Source: Lucinisca nassula
Taxonomy: Eukaryota > Mollusca > Bivalvia > Lucinida > Lucinidae
Assembly (NCBI GenBank): GCA_963580285.1
Contig: OY757010.1
Coordinates: 151,982,714 to 152,046,713, forward strand
Direction: 5' to 3'
DNA: 64,000 nucleotides
Part shown: one piece after another, positions 31,124-39,835 of the stretch
How the letters are laid out: the number at the start of each line of letters is the position of its first letter
Position numbering within the stretch: position 1 is the stretch's first letter
Program-made: the position numbers and the translations under genes
The notes under the pieces: generated by a model
The model's database searches: none
What the model was told of the DNA's origin: nothing
What the model saw: the letters and a program-made list of their open reading frames with translations, nothing else

Positions 31124-31467
31124 TGTCTGTTTGTTTGAGGTTTAACGTCCCGGTTAACCGTGACTGTTCATCAAGAAAATACGCCTATATAATTCTGACC
31201 CTTTATATAGTAAAACTGGGGTTTACACCTTTTTTTTCTTATTTCTGCTCTAAAATATAGGCTGTGTGTACTCGTTAGAACAGCCTCAATTAGGCGGTTC
31301 TAACGTGTACCCACAATCTATATTTTGAGCAAAAAATAAGAAAAAAATTCGTGTGAAAATTGTCATTTTCTCGGCGATAAAATTTACATTTGTATTTGAA
31401 TAGGCGTGTTTTCGTAATGTAGGTCATTTTGGAGGGTTGCTTCCAATGAGACATTGAGATGAAAAGA
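31124..31467 (+). mobile_element. R repeat fragment split by MITE A
   Basis: 31124-31168 (TTTGAGGTTTAACGTCCCGG...) and 31420-31467 (TAGGTCATTTTGGAGG...) are adjacent in the R consensus. The intervening 251 bp is a MITE A. Confidence 0.88.
31169..31419 (+). mobile_element. MITE family A nested in R
   Basis: Ends CATCAAGAAAATACGCCTAT and ATAGGCGTGTTTTCGTAATG. Hairpin 31259-31318 is on TACTCGTTAGAACAGCCTC with one arm reading GCGGTTCTAACGTG. The ACTGGGGTTTACA block is shortened. Confidence 0.9.
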
Positions 31468-31593
31468 GTAAGATATGGATTTTTCTAACGTTCATGTGAT
31501 GAAGACAGCTGTCGTTGCTGAAAGTCTATTTTATTCATTCACAAAATTTCATATGAGAAATACATGTATCTGTACAATAAATATACTTTCAAA

Positions 31594-31848
31594 TATGAGC
31601 CAGCGCACGACAAAACCTACAATAAGACATATGCGCCCATCGAAGACTCAGATCAGCCTGCGCATCCATATAGCCTAACCAGAGACTGCTCTTGCTGCAT
31701 GGAGGAGCATTAGACCCTTGGCTATCCTTAGAGCGCACAACGAAGACTCTGATCAGCCTGCGCGGATGCGCAGTCCGCGCAGGCTGATCTGAGTCTTCGT
31801 TGGGCGCACACGTCTTATTGTAGGTTTTGTCATGCACTGGCTCATATC
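31594..31848. mobile_element. Fold-back element with ~65-bp arms
   Basis: The left arm begins TGAGCCAGCGCACGACAAAA and the right arm ends TTTTGTCATGCACTGGCTCA. Both include CCTACAATAAGAC and GAAGACTCAGATCAGCCTGC. An inner hairpin (GATCAGCCTGCGCGGATGCG and complement, 31751-31795) sits near the right arm, and the left arm carries an extra copy of that motif. Confidence 0.9.
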
Positions 31849-32500
31849 AAAGTATTGGATGTAGACTCAGCCTTTATTTATCCTCACTATTGTGCTTTAG
31901 ACAGGTACATATTTACCTTTTGCTAGTTATCAATGTTTCATGATGCATTTCTTGGCATTATAGTTGCGCCCACAGGGTCACTGTCTTTATTACGTCAAGA
32001 ACGTAAAGAAAATAAAATTTCATTCCTTAAATAGATACTGTTTCACAAGCCTATTAAGCCTTATATGGCAATTGAATCTTTCACCTAATAAGTTTAGAGT
32101 GGCCCATTTCTAATTATAGGGTTGTCAGGTTTGTTTTTCTTGTGGCAAATTTAACAAAAATGTATATAATTTAATCAAACTGTGTACACCTAGATAAGAC
32201 GCCTCAATCTCTTGGTCTGCACGGTCTGTCAATGCACCATAAATGGGACGCTAGGCATATATGGATTTAATTCAAAAGTGTGTTTGACAAATCTGCAAAT
32301 TAAATTTTGAATTACTACTGGAGAAAATTGATTTGTCAAGACAAATAGGTAGAGGAGGCAACTTTTGCCTTCTTATAAAACCAAGACCTTCCGAAGAAGA
32401 ATAACACAACCGCGTGACATTCTTTCATGGTCTCAAAATTGACCTAAATACATTGCATTTTTCCTTTATTTTATTTGGTGGTGGTGGTTGTGGTGGTGGG
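31849..32500. other. No gene recognised; relic of hairpin C
   Basis: The region 32040-32280 parallels 28730-28970 (TATGGCAATTGAATCTTTCACCT, GCATATATGG), including a decayed hairpin C near 32178-32235. It is an old duplicated flank. Confidence 0.5.
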
Positions 32501-32507
32501 GGGGGGA

Positions 32508-32572
32508 CTACAACCATAAATTGTTAGTGCTCGCTATTAGCGAGCACCAACAATTTATGGTTTTTAGCAAAA
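32508..32572. repeat. Hairpin with GTGCTCG arms
   Basis: Arms ACCATAAATTGTTAGTGCTCG / CGAGCACCAACAATTTATGG around CTATTAG. Downstream sequence (GCAAAAACAACTAAAATAAT) resembles the flank of the A/B hairpins. Confidence 0.85.
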
Positions 32573-33000
32573 ACAACTAAAATAATGAATACTTTTTCTC
32601 TATATTAAATAGGTTTACATTGATTTTTATTACATGCCACTGTTGATATTGGAGGGTAGATATTTTTCAAAAGAGTTGCCTCCCCTGACAGGGTGATAGT
32701 ATATCCATCCCCCTTAATTTCTTTTCGGGTAAAATCCAAAACATTCTTTTTATTCAACCGTTATAATTGTTTTCAAAGATATCGTGAAAAAAAAAACAAG
32801 CTTAAACAAAGGCAATATAGTTTTAGAACTTCATTATAACAGCTGCGAATGCCAAGGCTTAGCCAGAATGCGAAGAAGTGCAGACTGTACACTATTAATC
32901 ATTCTGTTATATCGGTCACAACACATCTATCTTGGAGACGTTCAGTTTTAATGAGTCGAGAATATGTATAAAGGGTTCTTTGCACGCGTGCGAACAGCGA

Positions 33001-33040
33001 AGGCTAAGGTGATCTGCGCATGCTCAGTCTCACCTTAGCC
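33001..33040. repeat. Hairpin GGCTAAGGTGA/TCACCTTAGCC
   Basis: An 11-bp inverted repeat whose loop contains CTGCGCATGCTCAG, similar to an NRF1-type GCGCATGC core. It lies ~680 bp upstream of the GPCR. Any regulatory role is conjecture. Confidence 0.4.
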
Positions 33041-33689
33041 ATACGATATAAGACATGGAAGAGCCTGAGCGACAGACTCAAGAAGTGGTCGCTAATTTCC
33101 TCCATGATAGATGCGTAAGGAATCAATTATCTTGCCATCGCTCAACAATGACAGCGATATCGTCACCTATTTTCTATAAGGCTTCCGTTTCTTTAGACTT
33201 AAACATCTGAGATATAGTGTCGGAAGTCGCACATTTGTTTTTTCCATTTATGATACATTTTACTTGTCTGATTCTTGCTCAGGGCACGTAGGGCATGGCA
33301 TTGGATAGATATCCAGAGCTTGCGGTAGATGACTTTGAAAACGGACTTCTCTTATCAGCTTTTATTTCGGTCGGAAGCTGATAGCTGGAAAGTATGCTAT
33401 TAACGTGCTTGGAAATAAAAGACAAGACACAGAGTAACAGCGGGTTAGGAAAAGTGAATTCGTGACTACAATTACGTTTTTTACAATCGTTAATGGGCGC
33501 GTTGGAATTCAATTATTTAATAGTTCTAACAGGAACGATCCATTTGTCATTACCTTTTTTTCTATTTCAAGGAGAACGTTTTTCAAAAACTCCTAAACGG
33601 AAGCAAAGTATTTTGAATAACAAATTGTGAAAAGTGCGTGGTTGAATGCTTAAATTGCCCAAATGCAATTTTGAAATGATTTTGACTGT
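33041..33689. other. Upstream region of the GPCR; no other gene
   Basis: No repeat family was recognised here, in contrast to the surrounding DNA. That fits, but does not prove, conserved 5' flank. Confidence 0.35.
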
Positions 33690-33698
33690 TTATAAAAG
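33690..33698 (+). promoter_or_regulatory. TATA-like motif just upstream of the GPCR ATG
   Basis: TTATAAAAG lies ~25-30 bp before the ATG at 33722. If used, the start site would fall at or inside the ATG, so it is more likely chance or serves a downstream start codon. Confidence 0.2.
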
Positions 33699-33721
33699 TT
33701 AAAAAAATCATATTGTTTCAA

Positions 33722-35062
33722 ATGGCGCAAAACTATTCAGAATGGAAGCATTTTAACTTTTCTGTTGATAAACTCAATGAAGATTTGTTTGAGGCCCTTT
33801 TTCCAGTAACAGTTTTTATAGGGTTAGAGACAGTTTTCGGATTTATTGGAAATATTTCAATTTTGTGCGTTTACATAAAATTATACTTACACTGTAACTT
33901 TCGGTACTTTGTGTTGTGTTTAGCTATCTACGATTTAACGAGCTGTGTGTTGACGTTGCCTGCTGAAATTTACTCCGAATTTTATTGGTTTGATTTCAGA
34001 TGTAATTGGTTCTGTAAAGCTAAGTCATATTTTAACGTGTTTACAGTGTGGGGATCGGCTTTTACACTACTTCTTCTTGCGTTTGACCGTTACAGAAAAG
34101 TTTGCCAACCTCTTGATTGGCAAATCCAGCCCTCGTCTGCCTTGAAGTTTTGTGGCCTCGGCATGGTACTCTCATCGCTAGTATCTATACCAGCTTCCGT
34201 TTTCTGGGGGATACAGACATACGTATACACTGTAGGCAACGTAAGTGTTACTATTTCTATATGTGAGAAGTCAGGGCAATATGCAGACGCCATTCACCCG
34301 TTTATTTACATTGCAAGCGTCTATGTTTTACCGATCGGAATTATGATGGCAGCCATTTTTGTTTGGAATATTTTGACAGCAAGACAAATGTTCTTCAAAT
34401 TAAATGAAATGCGTGCAGGTTCATCTGCCAGTATACTTGATAAAAAGACTAGTTTTATCAGGAACGCTTCGAATTCTAGTTCTGTGTCCATGCGTAGTTT
34501 GATCTCCTCCTGCATTCAGAAGTTAACGTGTTTAAAAACTTCATTTCATCACAAGATTCGACTGCCGCGCAGAAACAGCATGATGTCATTAACTTCATTT
34601 ACGCTGACAGAACTACCCAGCAGAGAAAAGTTTTACATCACAACAGACTTTGGAGAAAAGGAGAACTCAGAACAAGGCACTAACGAGGTCGGTTTTTGTA
34701 ATGAACGTCAGTCTAGACACAAGACTTCAGCGAGTTACAATACAGTGGACAAATTCTTTTCGCGGGAAATAAAATCTGAGGGAACGCATCTTCGTCGCAA
34801 GCGAAAGACAATGATAATGCTGATATTAACGTCAGTGTTTATGTTTACAATGGCGCTGTACATCATTTTAATTTCACTGGTCGCGGAGAAGCATGGGATT
34901 TTCAAACAAATGTCGAATTCTGAAAAGGCGGTCTACTTCTTTTTCCTGCGGATTTATTTCATAAACAGTGTGATAAACCCCGTTTTATATGGTTTAATGG
35001 ATCCTAGATTCAGAACCGGGCTGAAAAGGGTTTTCTGCTCTTGTCATGCCAGCAAGCGGTAA
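33722..35062 (+). CDS. Class A (rhodopsin-like) G protein-coupled receptor, orphan, intronless
   Basis: 446 codons, single exon, TAA at 35060-35062. The frame is open slightly upstream, but 33722 is the first ATG. Seven hydrophobic segments: TM1 ~29-52 (GN at 43-44), TM2 ~62-82 (LAIYD, Asp71), TM3 ~98-121, TM4 ~141-160, TM5 ~194-216 (Pro204), TM6 ~364-387 and TM7 ~403-424. An N-glycosylation site NFS is at 12. Cys98 and Cys181 probably form the extracellular disulfide. DRY is at 122-124 and NPVLY at 419-423, with Cys439/441 possible palmitoylation sites. The third intracellular loop is long (~145 residues) and Ser/Arg-rich. Odd: the TM6 CWxP toggle is replaced (TMAL). It resembles peptide/amine receptors in layout, but I cannot name a ligand. 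It should signal through G proteins at the plasma membrane. Confidence 0.93.
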   Translation: MAQNYSEWKHFNFSVDKLNEDLFEALFPVTVFIGLETVFGFIGNISILCVYIKLYLHCNFRYFVLCLAIYDLTSCVLTLPAEIYSEFYWFDFRCNWFCKAKSYFNVFTVWGSAFTLLLLAFDRYRKVCQPLDWQIQPSSALKFCGLGMVLSSLVSIPASVFWGIQTYVYTVGNVSVTISICEKSGQYADAIHPFIYIASVYVLPIGIMMAAIFVWNILTARQMFFKLNEMRAGSSASILDKKTSFIRNASNSSSVSMRSLISSCIQKLTCLKTSFHHKIRLPRRNSMMSLTSFTLTELPSREKFYITTDFGEKENSEQGTNEVGFCNERQSRHKTSASYNTVDKFFSREIKSEGTHLRRKRKTMIMLILTSVFMFTMALYIILISLVAEKHGIFKQMSNSEKAVYFFFLRIYFINSVINPVLYGLMDPRFRTGLKRVFCSCHASKR

Positions 35063-35079
35063 TTTTAAACGTGTTTCCA

Positions 35080-35175
35080 TTAGCCATTAAGAGGAATGGG
35101 AACACCTGGCAGGTTTTTCTGCCATTTTCCAAAGGGAGACGACTTTCGGGACTCCCTGTTCGCTTTTCTATAAGG
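35080..35175 (+). repeat. Short interspersed repeat after the GPCR
   Basis: GGAATGGGAACACCTGGCA and CTCGCTTTTCTAT-like stretches recur at 48548-48640. The origin is unknown. It begins about 20 bp after the GPCR stop, so the native 3' UTR is short or disrupted. No AATAAA is visible between 35063 and the next repeat. Confidence 0.7.
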
Positions 35176-35391
35176 CATTTATACTTGATTATTGCGGACT
35201 ATATCACATTACATAATATTATGTAGTCTTCAGTGCTGACTGAACAGAAGTCACCTGACGTCAACAGGTGTGGGTGGGGGGTCTCCATGGGGAATATATA
35301 AATAGTTTACTAACTAATAATTAGAGAAATAGATAAAATAGGTATTTGGTCATTACTGAGGTTAGGATTTTCTCCTGTCGCTTAATGACGT

Positions 35392-36280
35392 CGTTGATAA
35401 GCAGTGGATAACGTCGTGTAATAAAAATCGTATGACCACACGTGTAATAACACTTTGGCGGGATTCAGTAACGTCATGACGACATCCATGTCAACCATGC
35501 ATTTTTTTTGTGGAAAATTTGTCAACTATAATGCCGATAAAATACAATTTAAAGTAATCATATGATAAAGAGAATCTTACACTCGTGGTCATTTCATATG
35601 AAATGACCGCTCGTGTAAGATCCTCTATATCCATCACATGATTAAGTCCATGTCACATTGGAGAGCTACCTTTGTATTGTTTTATAATGATTAAAAAGAA
35701 TATAGAGGATCTTACACGAGTGGTATTTCATATGATATTTATGAAACGAGCCTTCGGCGAGTTTCATAAATGTCATATGAAATGACTATGAGTGTAAGAT
35801 TCTGTTTATCATATGACCACTTTAAATAGGATTTTATCGCCTTTGAATTTGACAATTTCCGGCAAAAAATGCATTGTTGACATGGACGTCGCCATGACGT
35901 TACTTAATCCCGCCAAAGTGTTATTACACGTGTGGTCATACGATATTTATTACACGACGTTATCCACTGCTTATCAACGACGCCGTATGATAAATGGGGG
36001 ATCTTACACGAGGGATCATTTCATATGAAATTTATGAAACGAGCCTTTGGCGAGTTTCATGAATTTCATATGAAATGACCAAGAGTGTAAGATTCTGTTT
36101 ATCATATGACCACTTAGAATTGGATTTTATCGCCTTGAAATTTGACAATTTAGCCACAAAAAATAAATGCATGGTTGACATGGGCGTCGTCATGACGTTA
36201 CTAAATCCCGCCAAAGTGTTATTACACGTGTGGTCATACGATTTTTACTACACGACGTTATCCACTGCTTATCATTGACT
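35392..36280. mobile_element. Repeat E, three units (one forward, two inverted)
   Basis: 35392-35636 is the forward unit. 35702-35977 and 35985-36278 are reverse-complement units in tandem. Shared landmarks are TGTAATAACACTTTGGCGGG, CATGACGACGTCC-like, TCATATGATAAACAGAATCTT-like and the inner hairpin TTTCATATGAAATTTATGAAACGAGCC...GGCTCGTTTCATAAATT (interrupted in the forward unit). A solo unit is at 55015-55318. The whole block can fold into a large cruciform. Confidence 0.85.
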
Positions 36281-36357
36281 GGTTCCCTCACCCTATAGCT
36301 CTATAGCTTTCGCATATAGGTCTATTTTTAATAGAACACAGGCATCCAGTTAATGCT

Positions 36358-37600
36358 TATAGCCCGGTCACACCTTTACGTTTCTGCTACGTTTCACCAC
36401 GTTTCTGACAAAAACCCAAAACGTGGCCAAACGTCGCAACCTGCTGCGTTTTTTATGCAAATTAGATGTCTTGTTGTGTACATGGAGTATGAGCTACGTT
36501 TCTACTGCGAAGACCCACGTATCGCGGCGTTTGCGTGACGTAAGTGCTGCGTATATCGCGTTGCTGTTACGTAGGAGCTGCGTTTCATTCTGACCTGCGA
36601 CGTTGCTGTTGCGTAACAGCGGCGTTTTAAAACGTATGTGGTAATATTATTGTTGTCATTCATTCAAGTGACATCGAAGTATCAACATGACAAGGAAGAG
36701 AGGAAAGGCAACTTGCAAGACCGGGGCAAAGAGAAGCTCGATGCCTAATCTCAGCCCTGCGGTTAATATTCGGACTGATCAGGGATCAGAGCGGGACAGA
36801 AATCCGTCCCCATCAGAAAGCTCAACCTTGGCTTCGAAGCAAACTCAGTAGCAACTCAGACTCAGCTTCTCAATGTTCAGAACCTGCTGGCGAAGAGGGT
36901 AACAAAAGTGAAGGCAAGAAAGAGGTCGCAAAAAAGCACGGAAGGCAAGGGAATGTGCTAACCTCTTGCTGTTGTATATATATAATTTATGTATGAGACC
37001 ACTTGATCGAGATTAAAATGTACTATGCGATGCCACTTGACCTCATTTGAAACTCAACAAAAGCCACAATCGTCGCTATTACGCCGCAGGTAAACTTGAA
37101 ACGCCACAGCTATTTTTACTACGTCGTACATACGCAGCAATAACGTCGCACATACGACAGCTACGTAGTACTTACGCCATGCTTACGTTATGATACGCCG
37201 TGGAAACGGCGTATCTAAAATTAAAACGTAACAGATACGCCGTAGATACGAAAGGAACGTCGCTGTTACGCAGCGACAACGTGTCGTACGCCACACTTAC
37301 GTGGTAAGTCTTGAGTGGCGTATGTGCGGCGTAAGAGGCGTTTGTGCTACGCTGCTGCTGCGTTCCTTTCGTTTGCACTGCGTTTCTGCTACGTATGTAC
37401 GACGTTTCGAACCTGCCACGTATGTGCGACGTAAAGAAGTTGCATGCAACTTCTTTACGTGGCAGCCTCGCGTAAGAGGCGTTCCTGCTACGTATCTCGG
37501 CGTAAGAGCTACGTTCCTGCGGCGTACCTTTAGTTTCGCCACGTATTGAGAAACGTTGCGCTTACGCGGGTCGAAACGTAAAACTGTGACCGGGGTATAA
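36358..37600. mobile_element. 1.2-kb TIR element rich in TACG repeats
   Basis: Ends are TATAGCCCGGTCACACC and, reversed, TATACCCCGGTCACAG. Interior sub-terminal zones (36380-36640, 37080-37590) are dense in TACGTTTCTGCTACG and GCGTAAGAGGCG variants, forming many small inverted repeats, including TTGCATGCAA flanked by GACGTAAAGAAG arms (~37430-37460). The centre (36650-37010) is different sequence with a 54-codon frame. Confidence 0.8.
36687..36851 (+). CDS. Small basic ORF inside the TIR element, unrecognised
   Basis: 54 codons, MTRKRGKATCKTGAKRSS at the start, then Ser/Pro-rich, TAG at 36849-36851. Basic N-terminus like a nuclear-localisation stretch. It is the only coding-like piece of the element and could be a truncated first exon of a transposase or chance. 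Confidence 0.3.
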   Translation: MTRKRGKATCKTGAKRSSMPNLSPAVNIRTDQGSERDRNPSPSESSTLASKQTQ

Positions 37601-37696
37601 TCAACGACGTCATGTGATAAAAGGATATTGATTGATTGTTTTGGCTTGATGACACTCCAACCCTTGTGGGTCATTTTGTGTCATCTCCCAGGAGAT

Positions 37697-37854
37697 TTTT
37701 TTTTTTTTTTTGGTTTTACGGCCCTTTCAAGATTATTTCACTCATATCGAGCCGATCGTTAATCAGAGGTGGGCGAAAACCGGAGTACCCGGAGAAAAAC
37801 CACCTGACCTTCCGTTGCAGAACTTGGCGTCTCACATGTGACCCGAGCGAGGCA
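37697..37854 (-). mobile_element. tRNA-derived SINE (family 3), 5'-truncated, TSD CCAGGAGAT
   Basis: The poly(A) tail is the T-run at 37697-37712; the tRNA head is missing. Direct repeats are at 37688-37696 and 37855-37863. Confidence 0.9.
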
Positions 37855-37904
37855 CCAGGAGATATAAGAGATAGTAAAGATGAACTATAAATCAATATCA
37901 GCAA

Positions 37905-37908
37905 AACT

Positions 37909-37968
<60 letters not shown>
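37905..37968. repeat. (AAAT)n microsatellite
   Basis: About 15 AAAT units. Confidence 0.97.
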
Positions 37969-38056
37969 GGAGTGTACAAAAAAAGGTAAGAAGAAATACA
38001 AAAGGCTTAGCAGGTCAAATAATAAAAACATCAGTTTTGTTATTATTATCTTAATA

Positions 38057-38298
38057 CGGGCCTCCGTGGCCTAGTGATTAAGAGCGCTGACTCTTGATCA
38101 TTAGGTATCTCACCGCTGTGGTTCGAGCCTCGCTCTGGTCATATGTGAGACGCCAAGTTCTGCAACGGAAGGTCAGGTGTTTTTTTTCCGGGTACTCCGG
38201 TTTTCGCCCACCTCTGATTAACGATCGGCTCGATATGAATGTAATAATCTTGAAAGGGCCGTAAAACCAAAACCAAAAAAAAAAAAAAAAAAAAAAAA
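38057..38298 (+). mobile_element. tRNA-derived SINE (family 3), full length, 13-bp TSD
   Basis: Head GGGCCTCCGTGGCCTAGTGA, box B GGTTCGAGCCTCG, tail CCAAAACC plus ~26 A. The TSD TATTATCTTAATA is at 38044-38056 and 38299-38311. Confidence 0.95.
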
Positions 38299-38311
38299 TA
38301 TTATCTTAATA

Positions 38312-38734
38312 TAATATTTTACATACCATTCTTAAAATGAAAATGTAATAAACATGTAAATTATATTTTTTTTTTTTCTTATTAATTACATTATTTTTTC
38401 AAAATATAAATATTTTATTTAGTGGTATAAATTTTTAATCTACTTTTTCATGTACATTATTGATTTTCCCCTATATTGCCTCAGTCAGGGGATTAAGTAA
38501 CGGCTACTAATCACCTTCCTTTGATCTGCTGAGGACAATATATCACAGGGGGCAATAAAACCATTAAGGACACACGGTGTGTCCTACTGTTGCAAGAATA
38601 AATGCCTTTAAGAGTTGATCCCTATTGACATGAGAGACAAAAACACTTTTGCAAGAGTTGCCTTACCTGAAGGTGTTCCTATTCCCCTTAAAGCGCCAGC
38701 GAAAGTAAGAACTGAAGGCAATTTTGTTTTAATC
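38312..38734. other. No gene recognised; AT-rich
   Basis: Very AT-rich to ~38460, then unassigned sequence. Confidence 0.4.
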
Positions 38735-38737
38735 AGT

Positions 38738-38835
38738 TTTCAGGGGAAATAAGGCTTGGCATTTCATGTGAATTGTCTGCCTTGCAGACGATTCACATGA
38801 AATGGCAAGCCTTATTAAGTTATTTGCTCTGAAAA
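38738..38835. mobile_element. Fold-back hairpin element
   Basis: Arms AATAAGGCTTGGCATTTCAT / ATGAAATGGCAAGCCTTATT with inner GTGAATTGTCTGC / GCAGACGATTCAC. Outer pair TTTTCAGGGGAAATAA / TTATTTGCTCTGAAAA. Confidence 0.85.
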
Positions 38836-38849
38836 TGAGAAAACAAATA

Positions 38850-39201
38850 CAGTAGAACTTCGATGGCTCGAACACCGATGGCTCGTTTACCATGGATGTG
38901 TCGAACCCTGTCTTGAGCCCCTCGCGAAATCCTCTACATATGAAATAGTGGAGGATAATTAAGAAGCTTTTATTTTATCTTGCAAATGTATGCTGTGTGT
39001 ACTCATTAGAATCGCCTCAATGAGGCGATTCTAATGAGTACACACAGCATACATTTCATACATTTTCATTATAGAACACCGAAAAGATGACTGAAAGTAT
39101 CTCGTTATGCCTCCTGACAGTAACCTCAGTGGCTCGAACTAACCCTGTCTCGAACAGATTTTCGAGGTCCCAAAGGTGTTCGCGCCATTGAAGTTCGACT
39201 A
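38850..39201. mobile_element. Tigger/pogo-like MITE, copy 2
   Basis: 352 bp between TA at 38848-38849 and 39202-39203. Left end CAGTAGAACTTCGATGGCTC. The right end has CTA for CTG at the last three bases. Hairpin ~38990-39050. Confidence 0.88.
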
Positions 39202-39203
39202 TA

Positions 39204-39835
39204 TTTGAAAATGACGTCTGCAAAAGTCGTGATTTGGTAGCTTAAGGGTTCAGTTTCTGTTTGAATACAAAGTTTATCACTGCTCCATGTCTTCGAACAA
39301 TTTCGCACAGAGCCTACAAACCCTTTTCAGAGTCTTCGCTGCTTCTTCAGCCAGCAGTGACGTAGCCAGAGCAGAAATATTATAACGTACAACTAGGAAA
39401 CTTTATGTTTAATCACCTTTCTCTGAATTTGGGCTACTCGTGAAGGCAAGCATTTTCTTCCTAGGGGACAAGAGCAATTTCTTTATATCCAGAATAGGCC
39501 CTAAAGGATGTAATGGTAAAATGCTTCTCTTTATGTGATTTATCTTTACTGCAAACAGTTTACATTTTTACATTACGCACATATATCCGTAATGGTACTA
39601 TATCTATGATATGCACAAAGACTCAAACAAGCCTACGCACCTTCGAAGTCTGACCAGACTCTTCTGTAGATGCCTTTGCTCTGACCATAACTTCTTCGCG
39701 CAGGCATGGACGAGTGTTTCCAAACCAAGTGGATATGCCGGCTTATCTAGGTGCTGAGCGCACACACTGCGATGACACATGGGCCCGCTAAAATGACTTC
39801 TTACTTACCTGTAGTAGCAGCATTTTTCAGGGGAT
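39204..39835. other. No gene recognised
   Basis: No supported coding frame or repeat match; possibly low-copy sequence. Confidence 0.4.

Noticed and set aside
33690..33698. TATA box as the GPCR promoter
   Set aside because: Too close to the ATG to leave a 5' UTR; kept only as a low-confidence feature.
37716..37979. IYLF-repeat open frame on the minus strand
   Set aside because: Translation of the AAAT microsatellite and a SINE.
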